Shown here one piece after another: positions 1-5,102 of a DNA stretch of 5,102 nucleotides. The stretch covers positions 1-5,102 of the forward strand of contig DATIXD010000155.1 of the NCBI GenBank assembly GCA_035518875.1. Reading direction: 5' to 3'. Below the pieces are notes generated by a model, which made no database searches, had not been told where the DNA came from, and was given only the letters and a program-made list of their open reading frames with translations. This stretch comes from DATIXD01 sp035518875. GTDB lineage: Bacteria > Pseudomonadota > Gammaproteobacteria > Methylococcales > Methylococcaceae. Positions within the stretch are counted from its first letter, which is position 1, and every line of letters begins with the position of its first letter. The position numbers and the translations under genes were made by a program.

Positions 1-80
1 CGGAGCGCATCAGGAGAAGCGAAGAGGCAAGGCCGTGTATTGGCTCGAACGAATAGTCCAAACAAGCTGCGGTTTTTATG
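1..80. other. Left flank of element 1, unidentified
   Basis: This is DNA outside the first insertion sequence. One + strand frame stays open from base 2 to a TGA at 95-97, which lies inside the left end of the element. It could be the tail of an interrupted gene, with residues including VYWLERIVQTSCGFYVISVL just before the stop. I do not recognise this peptide. Other frames are also partly open over this short distance, so coding is unproven. It does not resemble the upstream part of the beta-propeller gene found on the other side of the element. Confidence 0.3.
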
Positions 81-84
81 TGAT

Positions 85-130
85 TTCGGTACTCTGATTT
101 GGCCCACTTCGGAACTTTGATTTGGCCCAC
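85..130 (+). repeat. Left-end tandem 23-bp repeats of element 1
   Basis: Two head-to-tail 23-bp units lie at 85-107 and 108-130. Both start with TTCGG and end with TGATTTGGCCCAC; they differ at only two positions (6 and 10). The same units occur inverted at the right end. IS21-family ends are known to carry multiple internal repeats that bind the transposase, and this is the likely role here. Confidence 0.88.
90..95 (+). promoter_or_regulatory. Possible -10 half of a junction promoter
   Basis: TACTCT lies 9 bp inside the left tip and keeps the TA...T frame of a -10 box (3 of 6 consensus bases). If the right tip were joined to the left tip with the 2-3 bp spacer known for IS21 circles and tandem dimers, TTGCCG at 3454-3459 would sit 17-18 bp upstream of it. 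This would direct transcription into istA. The individual hexamers are weak, and the argument rests on their spacing. Confidence 0.35.
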
Positions 131-175
131 CTTTGATCGGGAGCCCACCATTCATTCCGAGCGTATTGGCGGAAT

Positions 176-184
176 GGGGGTGGG
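176..184 (+). promoter_or_regulatory. Ribosome binding site supporting the istA TTG start
   Basis: The G-rich stretch GGGGGTGGG ends 3 bases before the TTG at 188. The only other potential initiation codon nearby, ATG at 174, is in a different frame. In the istA frame there is a TGA at 134-136 and no ATG or GTG between it and 188. The TTG is therefore the only start that keeps the N-terminal helix-turn-helix. Confidence 0.5.
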
Positions 185-187
185 ACC

Positions 188-1732
188 TTGGACTGGAGAT
201 CGAAGGTGGAGCTGTTCGAGAACATCCGAAGAGAGTACGAGTTCGGCGCAGGAACGATTGCCGGCGTGGCGCGGAAGCTCGGTGTTCACCGCCGGATGGT
301 TCGTGAAGCGATTCGCAACGCCCTGCCGATGGGACGAAAGAAGCCTGACCGCCCCCACTGGAAGCTCAAGCCGTTCATTCCCCTGATTGAAGACATGCTC
401 GAGGCCGACCGCGGAGTGTGGCGCAAGCAGCGGCACACGGCGCATCGGATCTGGCAGCGGCTCAAGGCCGAAGTTCCCGACTTCAACATCAGCGAGAGAT
501 CGATCCGCAAGTATGTGCGGAAACGCCGACTGGCCCTGGGCATGATCGGGCGCGAGACATGCGTGCCCCAGAGCTATCCCTGGGGTTCGGAGGGGCAGGT
601 GGACTGGTACGAGGCCTACGCCGACCTCGGCGGTGAACGCGTCTGCCTGCAGGTTTTCGAGATGCGAAGCATGGCCGGCGGCGGGTCGTTTCATCGGGCC
701 TACCTGCGGGCAACGCAGCAGGCGTTTCTCGAAGCGCACGAGCTCGGGTTCGCCCGTTTTGGCGGTGTCTTCAAACGCATCAGGTACGACAACCTGAAAC
801 TGGCGGTGAAACGGATCCTTCAAGGACACCGCCGGGAGGAGACTGCCCGATTCATTGCCTTCCGTTCGCACTGGCGGTTTGAGGCAGTGTTCTGCACTCC
901 CGGCATCGAGCACGCCCATGAGAAAGGGGGCATTGAAGGAGAAGGGGGCTACTTTCGCCGCAATCACTGGGTTCCTGTTCCACAAGCCCGGGACCTGGAT
1001 GATCTGAATGAACAGCTATTGGCCGCCTGCTACGAGGACGAGCAGCGCAAGATCGCCGGCCGGGAGATGACGGTCGGTCAAGCCGTCCTGGCGGAAAGGG
1101 AGCACCTTATCCCCCTGGCGGAGGAGGGATTCGACCTGGCCGCAGCCAGCTTTCCGATCGTCGACCGCATGGGAAGGGTCAAGGTCCGGAACAACTTCTA
1201 CTCCGTCCCCGTGCGAGCGGGCCTGGAAGTTCAAGCCAGAGTCTACGCGAGCCACGTGGAGATCTGGCACGAGGGAAAATGTGTCGCCCGGCATGAGCGC
1301 TGTTACGGAGTGTATCAGGAGCGTCTCGAGCTGGAGCACTACCTGGAACCGCTCGAGCACAAGCCCGGAGCTCTGGCCGGCAGTAAGCCGCTCGAGCAAT
1401 GGCGGCAGAAAGGACGCTGGCCCGCCAGCTACGACCGGATCTGGGAACGATTGATAGCGCGCAACGGCAGGCAGGACGGCACACGCCGGATGATCGAGCT
1501 CTTGCGACTTGGCAAGGATCATGGTTATGAGAAGTTGCGCGAGGCGGTGGAGTCGGCTCTCGAACTGGGCAGCTGTGACATCTCCACGGTGCAATATCTC
1601 CTGACCGCTGGGCAGCTCGATCGCGCCCGTCCCGAACCGATCGATGTCGGCCAGCTGAGCTGCTACGAAAGACCGCTTCCGGTCCTGACCGATTACGACC
1701 TGCTCCTTGCTCCGCAGGAGGTGGCGCCATGA
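188..1732 (+). CDS. istA: IS21-family transposase IstA (element 1)
   Basis: This is the DDE-type transposase that cuts and joins the ends of the element, working with the ATPase IstB. The 514-residue protein has an N-terminal helix-turn-helix (about residues 21-45, around GVARKLGVHRRMVREAI) for binding the terminal repeats. An RNase H-like catalytic core follows. Its likely acidic residues are D139 (in GQVDWYE), D201 (in RYDNLK) and E250 (in KGGIEGEGG), the order and spacing expected of IstA. A C-terminal region of about 200 residues includes the NNFYSVPV strand typical of the family's beta-barrel segment. The start is TTG; the next in-frame Met is residue 37, inside the DNA-binding helix. 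The stop overlaps the istB start as ATGA, and AGGAGGTG at 1716-1723 lies within the end of this gene. The frame is intact with all catalytic residues present. It is only distantly similar to the second IstA in this window. Confidence 0.95.
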   Translation: MDWRSKVELFENIRREYEFGAGTIAGVARKLGVHRRMVREAIRNALPMGRKKPDRPHWKLKPFIPLIEDMLEADRGVWRKQRHTAHRIWQRLKAEVPDFNISERSIRKYVRKRRLALGMIGRETCVPQSYPWGSEGQVDWYEAYADLGGERVCLQVFEMRSMAGGGSFHRAYLRATQQAFLEAHELGFARFGGVFKRIRYDNLKLAVKRILQGHRREETARFIAFRSHWRFEAVFCTPGIEHAHEKGGIEGEGGYFRRNHWVPVPQARDLDDLNEQLLAACYEDEQRKIAGREMTVGQAVLAEREHLIPLAEEGFDLAAASFPIVDRMGRVKVRNNFYSVPVRAGLEVQARVYASHVEIWHEGKCVARHERCYGVYQERLELEHYLEPLEHKPGALAGSKPLEQWRQKGRWPASYDRIWERLIARNGRQDGTRRMIELLRLGKDHGYEKLREAVESALELGSCDISTVQYLLTAGQLDRARPEPIDVGQLSCYERPLPVLTDYDLLLAPQEVAP

Positions 1733-2526
1733 CCGAACAGCGCGCAGCCCTCGTGGAAACGGTAATCGCACAGCACTGCAAAACCCTGCGCTTGCCCACC
1801 ATCGGCGCACAGTTCGTTCGGATGGCCGCCGAGGCGATCAAGGGCAAGGAGAGCCATATAGAGTACCTCGAAGCATTGCTCGCCGCGGAACTGGAGGATC
1901 GGGAACGACGGACCGTGGAACGGCGCATCCGCGAGGCCCACCTGCCCAAGCTTAAGACCCTCGAGGAGTTTGAGTTTTCCAAGGCGCCGACGATCTCGGC
2001 GGCCCAGATCCGAGAACTGGCCGAGGGCGGCTATATCGATCGTACGGAACCAGTGGTCCTCATGGGCGATTGCGGCACGGGCAAGACTCATCTGGCGACC
2101 GCCTTGTGCGTTGCTGCGTGTCGGCAAAGACGACGCGTCCGATTCACGACGGCGACGGCCCTGATCAACGAGTTCGTCGAGGCCAGGCAGGATAACCGCG
2201 TAGGCCGCCTCCTGGCTCGCTGGTTTCGCTACGATTTGCTGGCCGTCGACGAGGTCGGCTACGTTCCGCTTGCGGACGTTGGAGCGGAGTTTCTCTATCA
2301 GGTCGTCTCCGAACGGGCCGAACGCGCGGCCTTGATTATTACCACCAATCTTGGATTCTCCGAATGGACCCAGGTGTTTGCCAATGCTCGATTGTGCAAG
2401 GCGATGGTCGACCGCGTAACCGACCGGGCACACATCATCGACACGGGCCAGGAGTCTTACAGATTCCGACGCACGATGGAGAGCAGAAAGAGGAAAGGCG
2501 GCGGGAAAGGGGGCAGCCATGAGTAG
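1729..2526 (+). CDS. istB: IS21-family AAA+ ATPase IstB (element 1)
   Basis: This is the ATP-dependent helper of IstA. In IS21 the IstB protein forms oligomers on target DNA, bends it and delivers it to the transposase. The 265-residue length is normal for the family. Visible motifs are Walker A GDCGTGKT (residues 113-120), Walker B LLAVDE with D174 and E175, and a sensor-like strand LIITTNLGFSEW. The segment RLCKAMVDRVTDRAHII follows, as in DnaC/IstB relatives. The first 90 or so residues form the charged helical N-terminal domain. The tail (ESRKRKGGGKGG) is strongly basic. The gene starts at an ATG overlapping the istA stop by 4 bp, behind an excellent ribosome binding site (AGGAGGTG, 1716-1723). 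It overlaps the following gene by 8 bp. Coupled translation of all three genes is likely. Confidence 0.95.
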   Translation: MTEQRAALVETVIAQHCKTLRLPTIGAQFVRMAAEAIKGKESHIEYLEALLAAELEDRERRTVERRIREAHLPKLKTLEEFEFSKAPTISAAQIRELAEGGYIDRTEPVVLMGDCGTGKTHLATALCVAACRQRRRVRFTTATALINEFVEARQDNRVGRLLARWFRYDLLAVDEVGYVPLADVGAEFLYQVVSERAERAALIITTNLGFSEWTQVFANARLCKAMVDRVTDRAHIIDTGQESYRFRRTMESRKRKGGGKGGSHE

Positions 2527-3274
2527 CCCGTCGATCAATGCGGCGGACGGAAGCCTCCACTTGAAGGAACCCTGTGGTTGGTTTGCTGCCGGCGCCTCCT
2601 TTCGCAAGGCGCTCCGGATCCTTTCGGATGGTGCGTTCAAGTTGTTCGCCCATGTTTGCCTGCAGGCAAACCGCCGGACTGGCCATCTCGAAACCACGCA
2701 GGTGGAACTCGCAAAAGCGATCGACAAGTCCCGGCGCATCGTGGGGAAGTATGTGAAGGAACTCGAACGCAAAGAGGTATGCACGGTTCGATCGGGAAGG
2801 AACCAGCATGCACGGACGTGCTTTGAGATTCGCGAGAACTACTGGCCCTACCTCCGAACGCAGGATGTCACGAACACCGATGTGCCGTTGGCTGATCGCT
2901 ACGTCGGCACGATCAAGAACCGTTTCCTCGCCATTGGCTGCACAGTCGGGAAGTTCAGTGCCAGGGATGTGCAACTTGCCCAGGATCTCCAGCGGCGCGG
3001 AATCCCGCTTGAGACCGTGCAGGATGCACTGCTCATGGGGGCGGTGAGAAAGTATGTTTCCTGGTTCAACGGCGGATCGCTTCAACCGATTGGAAGCCTC
3101 GCATACTTCGCGGCGTTGATAGCGGAAACCCAGGACAGGCCGTTTCCCGCGGGCTACAGAGAGTATCTCGAAGCAAAGGTAGTGAAGTTCGCGAGAGAGT
3201 GGGCGGAGAAATCTCCGAAGACGCCAGAAAACGGGGCATGTCTGGGTGTGGGCAATGCGAAGATCGTCCAATAG
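2519..3274 (+). CDS. Third gene of element 1: winged-helix protein of unknown role
   Basis: This 251-residue soluble protein is carried inside the element between istB and the right end. I do not recognise a named family. Residues 36-90 look like a winged helix-turn-helix: SDGAFKLFAHVCLQAN, then LETTQVELAKAIDKSRR and IVGKYVKELERKEVCTV. A likely wing follows around 91-104 (RSGRNQHARTCFEI). This layout resembles the DNA-binding part of plasmid replication initiators and HTH_36-type proteins. The second half (about 126-225) is mostly helical, with a helix at SARDVQLAQDLQRRGI and aromatic-rich YVSWFNGGSLQPIGSLAYFAAL, somewhat like DnaD or Rep C-terminal domains. There is no transmembrane segment, signal peptide or catalytic motif that I can see. 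The ATG at 2519 lies 5 bases after AAGGGGG (2507-2513) and overlaps the istB stop. It is thus expressed as the third gene of the transposition operon. It could be a regulator of the operon, a target-site or end-binding accessory factor, or a passenger. Existence is well supported; function is inference. Confidence 0.85.
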   Translation: MSSPSINAADGSLHLKEPCGWFAAGASFRKALRILSDGAFKLFAHVCLQANRRTGHLETTQVELAKAIDKSRRIVGKYVKELERKEVCTVRSGRNQHARTCFEIRENYWPYLRTQDVTNTDVPLADRYVGTIKNRFLAIGCTVGKFSARDVQLAQDLQRRGIPLETVQDALLMGAVRKYVSWFNGGSLQPIGSLAYFAALIAETQDRPFPAGYREYLEAKVVKFAREWAEKSPKTPENGACLGVGNAKIVQ

Positions 3275-3415
3275 CGACCCGTTATCGAAGCGTTTTTCTC
3301 TGAGGTCACCCGCAAAAACCGGGTTTTGCACAGGCCAAAGCGGTGCTTGCGAAAAAAGGTAACAAGCAAAAATGCAGGAAAGAGACGAGAAGATGTTGAT
3401 TATCTATTAGATAGG
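3275..3415. other. Non-coding tail of element 1
   Basis: These 141 bp separate the third gene from the right-end repeats. They are more A+T-rich than the genes, notably around TTGATTATCTATTAGATAG (3395-3413). The only structure seen is the near-palindrome at 3312-3329. No convincing gene is present. A TTGATT hexamer at 3395-3400 could serve as a promoter element but has no well-placed partner. Confidence 0.5.
3308..3329 (+). terminator. Near-palindrome, possible operon terminator or operator
   Basis: GCAAAAACCGGGTTTTGC at 3312-3329 matches its own reverse complement at 16 of 18 positions. In RNA it could fold as a 6-bp GCAAAA/TTTTGC stem. Alternatively, an ACCCG/CGGGT stem (3308-3312 with 3320-3324) would be followed by a short run of three T. 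It lies 34 bp after the stop of the third gene, where a terminator would be expected. The T-run is short, so a protein-binding site is equally possible. Confidence 0.4.
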
Positions 3416-3461
3416 GTGGGCCAAAATAAAGTTCCGAAATGGGCCAATTACAGTTGCCGAA
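3416..3461 (-). repeat. Right-end tandem 23-bp repeats of element 1
   Basis: Read on the minus strand, units at 3461-3439 and 3438-3416 both begin TTCGG and end in GGCCCAT or GGCCCAC. The inner unit keeps TTCGGAACTTT exactly as in the inner left unit. The outer unit is more diverged (TTCGGCAACTG). They mirror the left-end pair at the same distance (4 bp) from the tip, which fixes both boundaries of the element. Confidence 0.88.
3454..3459 (+). promoter_or_regulatory. Possible outward -35 half of a junction promoter
   Basis: TTGCCG (4 of 6 matches to the -35 consensus) lies 6 bp inside the right tip and points outward. Joined end-to-end with the left tip and a 2-3 bp spacer, it would be 17-18 bp from TACTCT (90-95). 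That reproduces the known IS21 arrangement, in which tandem or circular ends create a promoter for the transposition genes. In its present location it could also weakly promote transcription of adjoining DNA. Confidence 0.35.
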
Positions 3462-3465
3462 ACCA

Positions 3466-3809
3466 AGCGGAAGCTGGATGATCTGGAAGGTACCTTGCGA
3501 TGGGGGCAAGGCGATCCAGGTCACAAGGGACCAGGGCATGGATGCCTGCGAATCAGCTGATGGGTATGTGTATTACCATGGCTACAACGATCTCCAGAAA
3601 AAAGGTATCTGGCGGGTGCCTGCTTCAGGGGGCACGGGGACGCTCGTGCTGGACAAAGAAATCGATTCTCTGGTTTGGGATTTATCAGACCGGGGCATCT
3701 ACTTCATTGATCGCGCAGCCAAACCGGTAGCAACCATATGTTTCTACGATTTTGCGACACGGTCCGTAAGTACTCTGGCTCCTGTCCATGGTGATCCGGA
3801 ATTTCAGAC
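3466..3809 (+). pseudogene. Internal fragment of a PD40/TolB-like beta-propeller protein
   Basis: This is a piece of an interrupted gene with both ends missing. An open frame runs from an ATG at 3439 to a TGA at 3838, but its first nine codons lie in the right end of element 1. The last ten (NSH...SPT region) come from the left end of element 2. The genuine portion (residues 10-123 of that frame) contains blade-like repeats: SGSWMIWKVPCDGGKAIQVT, then ESADGYVYYHGYNDLQ with GIWRVPASGG, then DRGIYFIDRAAKP with ICFYDFATRSVSTL. The IWKVP..GG and GIWRVP..GG motifs are typical of PD40 repeat proteins. Many acidobacterial members have an N-terminal winged-helix regulator domain followed by such a propeller. 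No ribosome binding site precedes the ATG in the element end, so translation is unlikely. The identification rests on repeat motifs; the full parent gene is not visible. Confidence 0.75.
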
Positions 3810-3814
3810 TGTGA

Positions 3815-3954
3815 ATTCTCACCTTCTTTCCCCCACTTGAGGCGGTAGATTCTGACAACCTTTCCCCCGGGGGATTCTCACGACCTTTCCCCCACCTTGA
3901 GGGGGAGATTCTCACGAGCTTTCCCCCACCCGATTCTCAGGGGCATTCCCCCAC
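3815..3954 (+). repeat. Five-copy 22-bp repeat array at the left end of element 2
   Basis: Copies begin at 3815, 3849, 3874, 3908 and 3933. Each starts ATTCT(C/G)A and carries TTCCCCC near its end; four of five end in CCCCCAC. Spacing alternates 34, 25, 34, 25 bp, so the basic period is 59 bp (3815-3873 and 3874-3932) plus a partial third period. These are probably IstA binding sites; the number of copies is high for a single end. They also precede istA and may affect its transcription. Confidence 0.85.
3888..3906. repeat. Hairpin-forming inverted repeat within the array
   Basis: TCCCCC at 3888-3893 pairs with GGGGGA at 3901-3906 around a 7-base loop. A simple CCCCCGGGGG palindrome lies at 3864-3873. 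A weaker version, CCCCCACTTGAGGCGG, follows the first copy. These sit in or between copies of the 22-bp repeat. They may be part of protein-DNA complex geometry or may form structure in the leader RNA of istA. Confidence 0.5.
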
Positions 3955-3998
3955 CCCCTTGTAGCTCGACCAACAGGTGTGCCATTCCCTTTTCCAAA

Positions 3999-4005
3999 GG
4001 GAGGA
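3999..4005 (+). promoter_or_regulatory. Ribosome binding site of second istA
   Basis: GGGAGGA lies 4 bases before the ATG at 4010. Another ATG at 4006 directly abuts the site and opens a different, short frame, so it is not the start. The site decides in favour of 4010. Confidence 0.75.
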
Positions 4006-4009
4006 ATGA

Positions 4010-5102
4010 ATGGCATACCGGGAGGTTCGAGTCGTGGATTACAAGGAAGTTGTTCGACGCTGGATGGCCAGGGATGGGCTCCGTGCCCTGGCACGAGGAA
4101 CGGGTCTGGACCGCAAGACTGTTCGTCGGATTGTTCGTGCTGCGGAACATTTGGGGCTGAAACCCGGGGATCCGCCCCCCGACGATAAAACCGTGGCCGC
4201 CCTCATCGCTGAAGTGAAGGGCTCTCATTCCCCGACCGCACCAGGGGAAACCGAGAGATCCCTTTTTCCGTACCAGGATCGAATCTGTCGATGGGTGAAA
4301 GAGGACAAGCTCCTATTGACGAGGGTGCACGACCTTCTCGCCCGGGAAGGCGTCCTGGTTCCCTATACATCGCTGCATCGCTTCGCCCGCAAATGGTGTG
4401 ACTTTGGCCGGGCGTCGTCGGTCACCGTTCGCCGGATAGACGGCAAACCCGGAGAGTACGCCGAGGTGGACTTCGGCCGACTCGGGTACCTGCAGGAACT
4501 CGGCAATGCCAAACCCAGGGTCGTCCATGGCTTCGTCATGGTGCTCGGTTACAGCCGGCTTTCCTGTGTCGTCCCGGTTTTCCGTCAGGACCTGGAATCG
4601 GTCGTCCGCTGTTTCGAAGAATGCTTCAGCTTCTTTGGTGGTTGTTCCGGTCGGATTGTCATCGACAACCTGAAGGCTTGCATCGACCTGGCTGATCCCC
4701 TCGTCCCCCGGTTCAACCGGACGTTCCTCGAGTACGCCGGCTTTCGCGGATTCATCCCGGATCCCGCGCGACCCTACCACCCCAAAGACAAACCCGCCGT
4801 GGAACAGCACGTGCGCTATGTTCGGGAACGTTTCTTCAAAGGTGCTGCATTCGTCGATCTGGACGACGTCGCACGCCGTGCGCTCGTTTGGTGCCGTGAA
4901 ACCGCCGGCCGTCGTGTTCACGGAACTACCCGGTGTGTCCCGCTCGATATCTTCGAATCGGAGGAAAAGAGCGCTCTCGTTCCGCTGAAGCCCGAGCGTT
5001 TCGTCGTGCCGAAGTGGGCGACGTGCACGGTCCATCCGGATCATCACGTCCACTTCGGTTCTGCTTTGTACTCGGTGCCTACCCGCTATATCGGCAAGGA
5101 AG
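4010..5102 (+). CDS. istA: IS21-family transposase IstA (element 2), 3' end outside window
   Basis: The frame is open from the ATG at 4010 through the last base, giving 364 codons; full-length IstA proteins are commonly around 400-510 residues. The start reads MAYREVRVVDYKEVVRRWMA. A helix-turn-helix follows at about residues 22-45 (GLRALARGTGLDRKTVRRIV). The RNase H-like core has probable catalytic residues D154 (EYAEVDFG), D219 (RIVIDNLKA) and E265 (KDKPAVEQHVRYVRERFF). Near the window end, HFGSALYSVPTRYIG is the conserved SVP-type strand also seen in element 1 (NNFYSVPV). No frameshift or stop is seen. The second element is oriented like the first, and an istB gene is expected just downstream. 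Low similarity to the first IstA, apart from motifs, shows that the two elements belong to different branches of the family. Confidence 0.93.
   Translation, partial: MAYREVRVVDYKEVVRRWMARDGLRALARGTGLDRKTVRRIVRAAEHLGLKPGDPPPDDKTVAALIAEVKGSHSPTAPGETERSLFPYQDRICRWVKEDKLLLTRVHDLLAREGVLVPYTSLHRFARKWCDFGRASSVTVRRIDGKPGEYAEVDFGRLGYLQELGNAKPRVVHGFVMVLGYSRLSCVVPVFRQDLESVVRCFEECFSFFGGCSGRIVIDNLKACIDLADPLVPRFNRTFLEYAGFRGFIPDPARPYHPKDKPAVEQHVRYVRERFFKGAAFVDLDDVARRALVWCRETAGRRVHGTTRCVPLDIFESEEKSALVPLKPERFVVPKWATCTVHPDHHVHFGSALYSVPTRYIGKE

Larger units (their letters stand above)
81..3465 (+). mobile_element. Complete IS21-family insertion sequence with a third gene
   Basis: This is a 3385-bp element carrying istA, istB and a third gene in one operon. 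The boundaries come from the inverted ends: TGATTTCGG at 81-89 matches TGGTTTCGG read inward from 3465, giving the TG...CA tips of the IS21 family. Just inside, both ends carry two tandem 23-bp repeats containing TTCGG and TTGGCCCA. The right boundary has independent support, because the host reading frame (SGSW of a beta-propeller blade) resumes exactly at 3466. No target duplication is seen: 73-80 reads TTTTTATG and 3466-3473 reads AGCGGAAG. At 3.4 kb it is longer than typical two-gene IS21 elements of about 2-2.5 kb, and the third gene accounts for the difference. All three frames are intact, so it may be active. Confidence 0.9.
3810..5102 (+). mobile_element. Second IS21-family element, left end and istA, truncated by window edge
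   Basis: The probable left tip is TGTGAATTCTCACC at 3810; a TG at 3812 is an alternative. It is followed by a five-copy repeat array and an istA gene in the same orientation as element 1. Its terminal sequences (ATTCTCAC and CTTTCCCCCAC motifs) and transposase are unrelated in detail to those of element 1. It is therefore a separate member of the family, not a duplicate. It interrupts the beta-propeller gene fragment. The istB gene and right end are outside the window. Confidence 0.85.

Noticed and set aside
131..187. Conventional promoter directly upstream of istA
   Set aside because: TTGATC-like and TATTGG-like hexamers exist, but their separation (about 26 bp) is too large for a standard promoter. 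No better pair was found.
152..985. 277-codon open frame on the minus strand
   Set aside because: Antisense to the istA of element 1, with no ribosome binding site or motif recognised. It starts within istA and ends in the leader of the element.
1693..2784. 363-codon open frame on the minus strand
   Set aside because: Spans istB and the start of the third gene in antisense. Both have strong + strand evidence from Walker motifs and coupled starts.
2435..3331. 298-codon open frame on the minus strand opposite the third gene
   Set aside because: The + strand frame has a ribosome binding site, operon overlap with istB and a plausible winged helix. The antisense frame is cysteine- and arginine-rich without a recognisable fold pattern.
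3815..3954. CRISPR array
   Set aside because: The repeats are regular, but the intervals between them are only 3-12 bp, far too short for spacers. They lie at the tip of an insertion sequence beside its transposase gene.
3897..4160. 87-codon + strand frame over the element 2 leader
   Set aside because: It runs through the repeat array and overlaps the start of istA in another frame, with low-complexity proline and serine content. It has no independent support.
4313..5053. 246-codon open frame on the minus strand
   Set aside because: It lies opposite the second istA, which has clear DDE motifs, a ribosome binding site and family features. The minus-strand protein has no recognisable motif and is a by-product of G+C-rich codon use.

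Overview
The window is almost entirely insertion-sequence DNA. It holds one complete IS21-family element (about 81-3465) carrying an extra third gene. Next comes a 344-bp scrap of an interrupted chromosomal gene (3466-3809). Last is the left end and most of the transposase gene of a second, clearly different IS21-family element, which runs off the right edge (about 3810-5102). All recognisable genes are on the + strand. The DNA is G+C-rich. The interrupted gene resembles the PD40/TolB-type beta-propeller proteins that are very numerous in Acidobacteria. That makes an acidobacterial or similar soil/sediment genome a reasonable guess, but one protein fragment cannot settle the host.

Element 1 (81-3465, 3385 bp) begins TGATTTCGG and its other end, read inward, begins TGGTTTCGG, which gives the 5'-TG...CA-3' termini of the IS21 family. 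Each end carries two head-to-tail 23-bp repeats (85-107 and 108-130 on the left; 3439-3461 and 3416-3438, inverted, on the right), the likely transposase binding sites. Inside is a tight operon: istA (DDE transposase, 188-1732, TTG start), istB (AAA+ ATPase helper, 1729-2526, ATGA overlap), and a third gene (2519-3274, 8-bp overlap with istB). The third gene encodes a 251-residue protein with a probable winged helix. It is absent from the classical two-gene IS21 layout and is the most interesting item here. A -35-like hexamer at the right tip and a -10-like hexamer at the left tip would be 17-18 bp apart if the two ends were joined. This matches the junction-promoter logic known for IS21.

Between the two elements, 3466-3809 encodes an internal piece of a beta-propeller protein with neither its beginning nor its end. 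Its open frame has been capped by an ATG inside the right end of element 1 and a stop inside the left end of element 2. The 80 bp left of element 1 do not look like the missing upstream part of this gene, and no target-site duplication is visible around element 1. The region has therefore probably been rearranged since insertion, or the left junction arose by recombination.

Element 2 opens with five copies of a 22-bp repeat spaced alternately 34 and 25 bp apart (3815-3954), followed by an IstA gene with a good ribosome binding site and intact DDE residues as far as it can be seen. Its istB and right end lie outside the window.
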